A stretch of 64,000 bases of DNA from Annona cherimola (lineage: Eukaryota > Streptophyta > Magnoliopsida > Magnoliales > Annonaceae): NCBI GenBank assembly GCA_030490835.1, contig CM059973.1:51030008-51094007 (forward strand), in the 5' to 3' direction. Position numbers and translations under genes: made by a program. Positions 23,406-32,295 of this stretch are shown here, piece after piece. The notes under the pieces were generated by a model, which made no database searches, was not told where the DNA came from, and was given only the letters and a program-made list of their open reading frames with translations. Numbering within the stretch: position 1 is the first letter of the stretch; every line of letters begins with the position of its first letter.

Positions 23406-24049
23406 CATTTTAATTAGTTCGATGAATTAGGAAAGCAGCAAGGACGTGCAGGGCTACCAGTAACCAACATAAAAAAATGTAAAAATAGGACATGTAGAAG
23501 TTTCCACAGATGAAAAGAAAGAAATAGGAAGAAGAAAAACCAAACAGAGAAAAAAAGGAAAAAATAGAAAGAAGAAGATTTGAACAGAGAAGAGGAAGAA
23601 CAACGAACAGAGAAGAGGAAGAATAACCTGCATCAATCGACAGCCTGCAACAGCCGTCTCTTCATCGTCTTCAGCTCTTCTCTCGTTCTTCATTGTGTTT
23701 TTTCCCCTTCTCAGCACCGATGTGGAGCTGCTCCTTTCGTCCTTCGAGGAGATGATGGGGGAAGAAATTATACTTTGTACTGCCCGGAGGTCATATAGAT
23801 TGGAACCTGGAGCGATAAGAACGAAAGCCCTACCCCTGATGCTTCAGGCGAAACTAATTCCCAGAGCTTTCTATAAGCGAGAGATGAAGCAAGGTCAGCA
23901 TCAAGTAGCCGACCGATCGATACCCCACTCCCACTCCCTTTTCACCAGGTGGTTTATCTGATAACACTCGATCTGATGTATCTACTTATCGTATTTTTGC
24001 CCCTGCTCGGCAGATCTGATGCCAGGCAAATAAGACATGGCACGGGCGC
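23406..24049. other. Unassigned internal segment of the hAT-like fragment
   Basis: Contains overlapping short frames on both strands and a local duplication of GAACAGAGAAGAGGAAGAA (about 23582-23622). No recognisable domain; no transposase found. Confidence 0.4.
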
Positions 24050-24055
24050 TGATGA

Positions 24056-24073
24056 TCCCCGGCAACGGCGCCA
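24056..24073 (-). other. tRNA-Asp primer-site copy inside the 3' LTR
   Basis: TCCCCGGCAACGGCGCCA equals the 3' end of plant tRNA-Asp including CCA (tRNA sequence recalled); with the two preceding bases the match is 20 nt. It is part of the LTR, not a tRNA gene: no anticodon or D arm is present. Confidence 0.85.
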
Positions 24074-24237
24074 AAAACTTGATGCGTACCAAGTGCTTGT
24101 CGTTAAGAGCACTGTGATCACCAGTTAAATTTAAATTAACCGAAACACATTAAAGCTACCACTATACGAGTGATAGTGTAGAATAATGGTGAGTCGGGTC
24201 GAATCCACAGAGAGGCGATGTAGTTTTGAATTATTTT

Positions 24238-24482
24238 TAAGAGAAAGAGAGGGTATAGAGAAGAGAGAGAAAGAGAGAAGAGAGAAGAGAGAGAAAGAGA
24301 AGAGAGAAGAGAGAAGAGAGAGAAGAGAGAAAGAGAAGAGAGAGAAAGAAAATAGAAGAAATTAGAGAGAGAAAGAAGAGAGAGAAAGAGAGAAGAGAGA
24401 AGAGAGAAGAGAGAAAGAGAGAAGAGTGAGAAAGAGAGAAGAGAGAAAGAGAAAATAGAAGAAATTGGAGAGAAAAGAAAAG
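24238..24482. repeat. GA-rich microsatellite in LTR R/U5
   Basis: AGAGAGAAGAGAGAAAG-type tract downstream of the - strand TATA box; its length and order differ from the other LTR (29698-29940), consistent with slippage. Confidence 0.9.
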
Positions 24483-24764
24483 GAAACAAGAAGCTAAAAG
24501 AAATTATAATTAACTAGCAACTTAATTAAAACTATTCTAAGAAAGCAATAAAAGCTATGAAATTTAACTATTAAAGCAGGAAAGAGAATTACATTAAATT
24601 TAATCTAAAAATTACAAAGCATAAAATAAAGCAGTAAATCTAATCTAAAAATTAAAACTACAAATTAAAAAGCAATAACTACGAGACACTACAAAGCATA
24701 ATAAAATAAAATTTACATCACCCGAATATGGAGAGCAAAATCTCCACGTAATAGAAAACTTTAT
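24483..24764 (-). other. Non-coding LTR leader segment
   Basis: A-rich, with repeated AAAGCAATAAAAGC and TAATCTAAAAATTA words; no ORF. Identical in the second LTR. Confidence 0.6.
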
Positions 24765-24900
24765 TGCTTGGCCCCACCTCCTCACTACGGGTCCCACAAG
24801 ATGGGTCCCACCCACTGGCTATGGGGTCCCACAAAATGGGTCCCACCCAAGGAGAGAAGTGTGGGGTATGGGGTGTGTGTTTCAAGGCAAGAGAACCCTC

Positions 24901-24908
24901 CTTTTATA
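24901..24908 (-). promoter_or_regulatory. TATA box of the 3' LTR (- strand)
   Basis: TATAAAAG read on - from 24908, repeated at 30365-30358 in the other LTR. It divides U3 (F-box fragment side) from the GA-rich R/U5 side. Confidence 0.7.
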
Positions 24909-25438
24909 AGGGTTGGGCAACCCCTCTCTCCCTTTGAAAAAGTCGATGTGGGATTCCCGCATTGCCGTTGCCTGCAGCTGCTATTTGCCTTGGATATCTT
25001 CTGCTTTGGCTGGTATGTTTTCCATCTTCCTTCATCGCCAAGCCACCTCGCCGAACCGGGCAAGCAAAAAGAAACCGCAGCAGCGTCGACAGCTTCCGCT
25101 TCTGCCTTCAACCGTAGCTACCCCTTTCATTTTCTTGTACGCATATTGCTGGCAAATTGAAAAGGGCTGCCGAATAGAGATGCTGCTGCTGGAATGGGGA
25201 TTTTCCTTCATCGAGTTTTCAAGGATTGCTGCCCCTTAATTGACGATTTATGTTACTAGGTTGCCGATAGGTGCAGATTGGTCGGATGACATTGCTGGAT
25301 TTTTTTCTGCCGTGAATGGGTTTTGGTGCCAGACGAGGTCGTGGAGGTAGGAGATGCAGAAATCTCTATCTTGGGAGATGGGGGCGGAGAAGGAAATGGA
25401 GGCGGCGACGTCTGCGAGGGAAGGGAAGTAGGGGTGAG

Positions 25439-25912
25439 ATGCACGCTGACGGCCTCTGCCTCCTCCCATCCGAAATCCTCCAAGAGATCTTCCTCCGACT
25501 CGCCCTGCCCGAAATCCTCCGCCTCCGATCCGTCTCCGAAACTCTATCCTCCGTCGTATCCGGCGACAACTTCCGCCACCTTTACGGGGGACGCTCTTCC
25601 TCAGAGACCTGGCTCTTCCTCTACAAGAAGCGATCGCCGTGCGACGCTGCTCTCTACGGCTTCGACGACCGCTCCGGCCGGTGGTTCCGCTTCTCTGTCG
25701 CGGGGATTCTGCTGCCGGTCATTCCTCCTGCCGAAGACCTCTACTTCCTCGCTGCATCCGGCGATTTCTTCCTTTTCTCGTCGAACAATCGCCGGGAGCT
25801 GATCGCCGTGAATCTGACGTCTAACACCGTGAAAAAGATCTCGGCCAGCCCATTGGGTCCACGCGGTACGTCGTCGTGGCGCCGGATTTGGGCATTAGAA
25901 ATTTGGGTTTGA
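25439..25912 (+). pseudogene. Captured F-box protein gene fragment (copy in 3' LTR)
   Basis: From ATG 25439 the frame encodes 157 residues. Residues ~8-41 form an F-box (LPSEILQEIFLRL..ILRLRSVSETLSSVV), the Skp1-binding module of SCF ubiquitin ligases. It is followed by WLFLYKKRSPCDAALYGFDD and ASGDFFLF..LIAVNLTSNTVKKI, like the start of the substrate-binding region in plant F-box/kelch-type proteins. The frame is open upstream to 25316 but that Arg-rich lead is probably not coding. After SSWRR the frame ends quickly; related coding resumes in another frame (25873-26028), so the captured gene is frameshifted and cut short. It is GC-rich, unlike the AT-rich element. It lies in U3 and opposite to element transcription. 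The whole-gene parent is not in the window. Confidence 0.85.
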
Positions 25913-26240
25913 AAGGGGCTGCGGCTTGTGGGCGAGTTGCTTTGGTTTGGGGGCAATGGAGAGTTCAGCCACGGGTTTTAATGGCTGCCCAGAATCGTGG
26001 CCGGAGAAGACGGGCTGATTCCCGGTAATGAGAAGTGCGGGTGCTGTGGAAGAGGACGAATCGGTTTTTGTAGAGCAGCAATTAGGCATTGTCGGTGGAA
26101 ATACCGCTTTTTGTGTGGATTGCGGGCGGTGATTGCGAATAGGTTTGCGGGCTGCTGAATTTCCATGGTTGCCGTTCGATTTGGGGAAGATGGAGCTTTG
26201 AAATGGTGCTCCGGCGGTTCTCTAGTAACCGTGCACATGC
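25873..26240 (+). pseudogene. Further frameshifted remnants of the captured gene
   Basis: A second frame, 25873-26028, reads VVAPDLGIRNLG..RVALVWGQW, in the style of F-box-associated repeats. Downstream GC-rich sequence to about 26240 includes CGDCEWVCGLLNFHGC-like residues in the second LTR copy (32472-32663). I infer several exon pieces of one gene joined with deletions. Confidence 0.5.
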
Positions 26241-26594
26241 AAAATACGAAAATATGGATTTATTATTATTATTAAAATAATTTTAATAAGCTTGCAAAAA
26301 AATGTTTAATTTACTTTTTGTTTTTAAGCCCCTATTCTTAAGGTTTCATAATGATTTACTTTATACCTATATTTTAATGTGAGCCTATTTAATCCCTTTT
26401 AGCATGTCTAATTATTTTTATAGTTTCATATTTTCCAAAATATTGCAAAATGACCCGTTTTATAGCAAAATCAAATATTCTATTAAAAATATGATTTTCA
26501 TGAAATTCCACTTAAAACATGCATTTAATTAACGTTTTAATACTTAATAACGTGAATTTAATATAAAATTAAATAAAAAATTTTAGACTTATCA
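26241..26594 (-). other. AT-rich LTR 5' segment (U3 start)
   Basis: No ORF. Contains the inverted LTR 5' end (TGATAAGTC on -). Same in both LTRs apart from two substitutions. Confidence 0.7.
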
Positions 26595-26611
26595 CTCCCC
26601 CCAACTTAAAC
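26595..26611 (-). promoter_or_regulatory. Polypurine tract of the Athila/Tat-type element
   Basis: On - the sequence reads AAGTTGGGGGGAG directly before the LTR start TGATAAGTC. Confidence 0.9.
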
Positions 26612-26898
26612 ATTGCTAGTCCCTTAGCAATGGAAATAGTTTAATATATATATACTTTTTTTTAAATTCATAATGTACTACTAATTTTTATGAAATCTAA
26701 GTGCATTGCTAATAATGATAGTAAGCTTTTAGAAGTAAATTTTCTTTAGTAAATATGAGTAAAATATCTCATGATGCATAAAAGAATATATAGCACGTGT
26801 ATTTGTGTTCTAATGAACAAATGGGCATTAGATAAATTATTTTCAGCTTATCCAAGCTAAGCAACAGTCATATCAAAATTATGATAGTGGCAGTAATT

Positions 26899-27062
26899 TT
26901 TTTTTCTTCCCCTCACCATATTTCAGGATATCTAGGGATTTTTTTTTAATTTTATTTTCAGCATTTTTTTCTTCCCCTCACCATATTTCAGGATATCTGG
27001 GGTTTTACATTTTTTTTTTTTTATATTCTCCCCTCACCATATTTCAGGGTATCTGGGGATAT
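26899..27062 (-). repeat. Three ~64-bp repeats with conserved CCCCTCACCATATTTCAGG core
   Basis: Cores begin near 26909, 26972 and 27031 and continue into GATATCTGGGG; poly-T runs separate them. They lie in the 3' untranslated part of the element, between the gag-like ORF and the polypurine tract. Confidence 0.85.
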
Positions 27063-27566
27063 ATATATATTTTTTTATAACTAACAGCTATCAATTATAA
27101 TGATATTAAAGATTACTTGCTTGGATGAGAGAGAAAAAAAAACTATATTATCATGGTACCCACAAGGTTCATTGACGTGTAAGTGCAATCAATGCTAATA
27201 ATATTTTGAACACATCATGAAAATATTTTTACAAATATAACTAAATACAGTTTGCTTCTTCACTTAATATCAAGCATAACAAGTGTACTTTGATTTATCT
27301 CTATTTATATTTTTTTTTATTATTTTTTTTGGATATTTTCTATATATATATATATATTTTTAATAATAATTAATTTTTTTTTAAGAAATATATAAAAAAA
27401 TTTTTTATCCAGTTAAACAAATCAGACCCCCCCAACTTAAATATTGCTATCTTTGCACAATAAAATAGCAGGGAAAGAGACAACCTGGGGTGTACTGATC
27501 TGATGAAATTGTTGCAGCTTTCATCTAAAAAAATGAAAAGAAAACTAACAGAAAAGATATATATAC
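27063..27566 (-). other. 3' untranslated part of the Athila/Tat-type interior
   Basis: AT-rich, TA dinucleotide runs near 27340-27357; no ORF. A second CCCCCCCAACTTAAATATTGC (PPT-like complement) lies near 27426. Confidence 0.6.
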
Positions 27567-27625
27567 ACATGTTGGGTTGCCTCCCAACCAGCGCTAAGTT
27601 TTACGTCTTCAGCCAGACATAATGA
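27567..27625 (-). other. Relic of the pol 3'-end signature
   Basis: On - the sequence includes CTGGCTGAAGACGT..AGCGCTGG followed by TTGGGAGGCAACCCAAC, a block found right after pol in many plant Athila/Tat-type elements (recognised from memory). It shows where the deleted pol once ended. Confidence 0.65.
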
Positions 27626-27631
27626 TTCATT

Positions 27632-29308
27632 TTATCCAATTCCTGTTCTGTTAAAATTTTTAACACTATGTAGATTATTTATCATTTTCATATATTCATG
27701 CTCAAGATTTGTAAAGATTAATGAGTTATCAATGATGTCCAATATGTAGCATTCTTCAATTTGATCTAAATTATTTATTGAACTGTTACCAAATGAGAGC
27801 ATGCTTTTATTTTGGGTTAAACAGGATTCCATTTGAATACAACGCTCTTGGAGAAATTGACTATAATTTGGAATATACTGAATAACATCAAAGAGCGAAA
27901 TTTTAACTTGAACCTGTTTAAATATTTGCATCATCTCTTCCTTTTTCATTAATTCATCTATGCTAATGAGCTCATCTTTAAAAGTACTTGAAATAGCAGG
28001 TATGTACTTCTTAAAATTTTCATCAATAATTTCATTTTCATCTCCCCCCAACTTATCCTCAATAAACTCTTTATTTCTCACCTCACCATCAATTTGGCTA
28101 TGATCTATATCATTCATTTGAAACCTAATATAACTATTATCAATCTCCTCAATATTTTCTTGATATTTTTCTTCTTCCAATTTATCATTAATTAATTTTT
28201 CATTGTTTTCTATAATATTTTCTTGATTATGAAGAGAGGAATTCTCATTAAGTTTATGATCTGAGAAACCATCACTACATAATGTTGTAATTATTACCAA
28301 ATTTTCAGACAATAGATTTTCCGATAGTAGTTGATCTGATTGAATTTGATAGTCAAAATAATTTATTGGAGTAGTAGTTGATTCATTAGGTTCCTCCCCA
28401 CATAATGTTTCTACAATATATTCATCATTTATTTTCAAATTATCTTTCTTTTGACTTAACATTTGGTTGTTAAGAGATTCAACTTCTAAAGCATTTGGAA
28501 ATGCTAAGTCATTTTCAAAATATGAATTTTCCAATGGTATTGGATCTATTTGAAAATTTGAATGATCAACTAGATTATCAATTTGGTCAGTATGATCTGT
28601 CGTCTTAGAAAATAACTGTTGGTCGGAAAGGAATTATTGATCTAATCTTTCGAATCCTCCCTCTACGTCATCTAAGTGAGGAGGTTGTTGATAATCTTCT
28701 TGCTCTAATGAAAAATTTGAAAAGTCCTCTTGTGGGCAGCAGTCTTGCAAATACATATTTTTATAATGTTCAACTCGATTTACGCACTCTGTAAATCTAT
28801 TTGCTATGTTTTGAAAGCCATTGAGAATAATATTTTGCATTTTTTCAAATTTCTCATCATAATTATATGTTTGATGAAAAGATTGGTTAATAGGTTGACG
28901 TGATGAAAAATTTTCTTCAGGATATGCAGATGGCCCATATGTATTTTCATAATGATTAGATTGATATTGATAATTTGAAAATTGACTTTGCTCAGGTGGC
29001 CACTGGGTTTGTAGATATGGAGGGTAAGGTTGAATTTGTTGGTTTGTCCAAGAAGTATTAGGACAACTCATCCATTCTGAGTTATGTGTATGTGAAAATG
29101 AATTATAATTAGGTGTAGGAAACTTATGAAAATTTTGAATTTGTTCTTGATATGGTAAAAATTGAGTCTCATTAGAATATGTCATTTGAAAAGGAATTGA
29201 TGTATTTAAGAATGAACTGTTTGAGTTTTGATAGGCAAGTATATCATTAATCTTTTGGTTTAATTCTTCTAACTTACCTAACTGATGATCAATAAAGTTC
29301 ATGTCCAT
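27632..29308 (-). pseudogene. Gag-like protein of the Athila/Tat-type element, one in-frame stop
   Basis: ATG at 29308 (-) opens a 224-codon frame ending in TAA at 28636-28634. The same frame then stays open to 27632, so this is one ~558-codon gene with a single stop. The first part is rich in Asn, Gln, Tyr and Pro (low complexity). The second part is acidic and carries FKQVQVKISLFDVIQYIPNY, the counterpart of the conserved gag/protease-border motif of Athila/Tat elements (family form VQVNIPLLDAI..P.YAKFLK, from memory). The protease active site and all of pol are missing. Gag would build the particle; this copy cannot unless the stop is bypassed. The second part has no ATG close to the stop. 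Confidence 0.8.
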
Positions 29309-29486
29309 TCTTTAATTTTAGTTTTTTTTTTTTTTTTTAAAGCAGGAAAGAATCGAAATTGGTAATCCAAAGTTCAAGTGCAATAAGTAAAGAAAGCAGG
29401 TAAATAAAGCAGTAAAGATTATACTATTGAAAGCAAGTAAAAGAAATTTAAAGCAACTAATAAAACAATTCAAACCTCAATACGCC
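29309..29486 (-). other. Leader between primer site and gag-like ORF
   Basis: Purine-poor on -, with a poly-A/T run at 29321-29340; no other signal seen. Confidence 0.6.
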
Positions 29487-29504
29487 TCCCCGACAACGGC
29501 GCCA
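29487..29504 (-). promoter_or_regulatory. Primer-binding site (tRNA-Asp type)
   Basis: On - TGGCGCCGTTGTCGGGGA, 17 of 18 bases complementary to the tRNA-Asp 3' end, six bases after the 5' LTR end. Confidence 0.88.
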
Positions 29505-29516
29505 AAAACTTGATGA

Positions 29517-29534
29517 TCCCCGGCAACGGCGCCA
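29517..29534 (-). other. tRNA-Asp primer-site copy inside the 5' LTR
   Basis: Perfect TCCCCGGCAACGGCGCCA, 12 bases from the working primer site at 29487-29504; the two form a tandem pair with 30-bp period. Confidence 0.85.
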
Positions 29535-30473
29535 AAAACTTGATGCGTACCAAGTGCTTGTCGTTAAGAGCACTGTGATCACCAGTTTAATTTAAATTAA
29601 CCGAAACACATTAAAGCTACCACTATACGAGTGCTAGTGTAGAATAATGGTGAGTCGGGTCGAATCCACAGAGAGGCGATGTAGTTTTGAATTATTTTTA
29701 AGAGAAAGAGAGGGTATAGAGAAGAGAGAGAAAGAGAGAAGAGAGAAGAGAGAGAAGAGAGAAAGAGAAGAGAGAGAAAGAAAATAGAAGAAATTAGAGA
29801 GAGAAAGAAGAGAGAGAAAGAGAGAAGAGAGAAAGAGAAAGAAAGAGAGAAGAGAGAAGAGAGAAGAGAGAAAGAGAGAAGAGAGAGAAAGAGAGAAGAG
29901 AGAAAGAGAAAATAGAAGAAATTGGAGAGAAAAGAAAAGGAAACAAGAAGCTAAAAGAAATTATAATTAACTAGCAACTTAATTAAAACTATTCTAAGAA
30001 AGCAATAAAAGCTATGAAATTTAACTATTAAAGCAGGAAAGAGAATTACATTAAATTTAATCTAAAAATTACAAAGCATAAAATAAAGCAGTAAATCTAA
30101 TCTAAAAATTAAAACTACAAATTAAAAAGCAATAACTACGAGACACTACAAAGCATAATAAAATAAAATTTACATCACCCGAATATGGAGAGCAAAATCT
30201 CCACGTAATAGAAAACTTTATTGCTTGGCCCCACCTCCTCACTACGGGTCCCACAAGATGGGTCCCACCCACTTGCTATGGGGTCCCACAAAATGGGTCC
30301 CACCCAAGGAGAGAAGTGTGGGGTATGGGGTGTGTGTTTCAAGGCAAGAGAACCCTCCTTTTATAAGGGTTGGGCAACCCCTCTCTCCCTTTGAAAAAGT
30401 CGATGTGGGATTCCCGCATTGCCGTTGCCTGCAGCTGCTATTTGCCTTGGATATCTTCTGCTTTGGCTGGTAT

Positions 30474-31391
30474 TAGGGGTGTAAATAGGGTTGGGTTCAA
30501 CCCGAGCCCGCATCAACCCGAACCGATTTATACCATGGTTGGGTTGAGGTTTTGGAAATTTGGTTTTTAAAAAATGGGTTCAACCCGACCCGATTTTAAA
30601 AATGGGTTGGGTTGGGTTAGGGGTCGGTCAACCCGACCCAACCCGATTTCATAAGATATGTATTTACATATATTTATGAGAGTGTATTTCATTCATATTG
30701 CTTAGATATTTAAATAAAATTGTGTTGAGTTTGGAAATTTGTTTGACTATTTGGTTGTCAAATGTTGTTTAAATTTATTTGGTTTGGAAATATATTTGGT
30801 TAATTAGTTGTGAAATTGTGTTTGGATTATTTGGTTATATTGCATCGTAAATAGGTTGTTTAGATATTTGCTCGCATTGGTGATTTAGAATAACATAACA
30901 GGTCAACTGAGAACTTAAGATGTTTGTAGCTTTGATTGGAAGCCAACTAAGAAGGTAAGTAAGACTATAATATTCATTTTTTCTATTTTTCATAATTTAC
31001 TGTAATAATTTTACTTAGCTTTCACTTTTTGACTTGCAGAAGACATCGATTGCTCAAAAATACAAAAACAAAAAAACGAATCAATTACTAAACTTATCCT
31101 CCACTTTTGAGCTATGTAGAACTTTTATTGGTACTTATTGTTTTTATAATTATCATTATTTTTATTATTTTAGAAATTCAGGTGAACAAAACTTTAACTA
31201 GCATTGATAACATGTGTAATCTATTAGCCCGATTTCTAACCCGAACCGAACCGATTTGAGGTGGGTTGAAATAGGGTTGGGTTAAGATGTGAAAAGTAGG
31301 GTTGAAAGTAGGGTTGGGTTGTGATTTTACAAGGTGGGTTAGGGTTTTATTTGTGCCAACCCGAGTCAACCCGACCCGATTTACACCCCTA
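30474..31391. mobile_element. Non-autonomous hAT-type DNA transposon (918 bp)
   Basis: Flanked by the 8-bp TSD GCTGGTAT (30466-30473 and 31392-31399). Inverted ends TAGGGGTGTAAAT and ATTTACACCCCTA are perfect for 13 bp, then imperfect. Subterminal sequence is full of GGGTTGGGT / CAACCCGACCC words. The interior is AT-rich and has no transposase. The allele without it is preserved in the other LTR at 25008-25020. Confidence 0.95.
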
Positions 31392-31821
31392 GCTGGTATG
31401 TTTTCCATCTTCCTTCATCGCCAAGCCACCTCGCCGAACCGGGCAAGCAAAAAGAAACCGCAGCAGCGTCGACAGCTTCCGCTTCTGCCTTCAACCGTAG
31501 CTACCCCTTTCATTTTCTTGTACGCATATTGCTGGCAAATTGAAAAGGGCTGCCGAATAGAGATGCTGCTGCTGGAATGGGGATTTTCCTTCATCGAGTT
31601 TTCAAGGATTGCTGCCCCTTAATTGACGATTTATGTTACTAGGTTGCCGATAGGTGCAGATTGGTCGGATGACATTGCTGGATTTTTTTCTGCCGTGAAT
31701 GGGTTTTGGTGCCAGACGAGGTCGTGGAGGTAGGAGATGCAGAAATCTCTATCTTGGGAGATGGGGGCGGAGAAGGAAATGGAGGCGGCGACGTCTGCGA
31801 GGGAAGGGAAGTAGGGGTGAG

Positions 31822-32295
31822 ATGCACGCTGACGGCCTCTGCCTCCTCCCATCCGAAATCCTCCAAGAGATCTTCCTCCGACTCGCCCTGCCCGAAATCC
31901 TCCGCCTCCGATCCGTCTCCGAAACTCTATCCTCCGTCGTATCCGGCGACAACTTCCGCCACCTTTACGGGGGACGCTCTTCCTCAGAGACCTGGCTCTT
32001 CCTCTACAAGAAGCGATCGCCGTGCGACGCTGCTCTCTACGGCTTCGACGACCGCTCCGGCCGGTGGTTCCGCTTCTCTGTCGCGGGGATTCTGCTGCCG
32101 GTCATTCCTCCTGCCGAAGACCTCTACTTCCTCGCTGCATCCGGCGATTTCTTCCTTTTCTCGTCGAAAAATCGCCGGGAGCTGATCGCCGTGAATCTGA
32201 CGTCTAACACCGTGAAAAAGATCTCGGCCAGCCCATTGGGTCCACGCGGCACGTCGTCGTGGCGCCGGATTTGGGCATTAGAAATTTGGGTTTGA
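31822..32295 (+). pseudogene. Captured F-box protein gene fragment (copy in 5' LTR)
   Basis: Same sequence as 25439-25912 apart from single-base changes, one giving Lys instead of Asn in the FSS.NRRELIA stretch. It arose by LTR duplication at insertion, not by gene duplication. F-box at residues ~8-41, same frameshift after SSWRR. Orientation is again opposite to the element. Confidence 0.85.

Larger units (their letters stand above)
24050..26594 (-). repeat. 3' LTR of the Athila/Tat-type element (2545 bp)
   Basis: On + it runs from TGATGATCCCCGG to GACTTATCA. It contains an extra primer-site copy (24056-24073), a long GA tract, a - strand TATA box and an antisense F-box fragment. The outer edge is fixed by the GGCGC TSD and so includes the extra primer site. 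Confidence 0.92.

Noticed and set aside
24056..24073. tRNA-Asp gene
   Set aside because: Only the last ~20 nt of a tRNA are present, with the CCA tail that plant nuclear genes do not encode; it is a primer-site sequence.
24136..24489. 117-residue Ser/Leu/Phe-rich open frame on -
   Set aside because: Translation of the GA/TC microsatellite in the LTR; low complexity only. The same applies to frames at 47481-47808.
25316..32295. Two nearly identical F-box genes as a segmental gene duplication
   Set aside because: They lie inside the paired LTRs of one retrotransposon with matching TSD; duplication is a by-product of retrotransposition. Frames are truncated and shifted.
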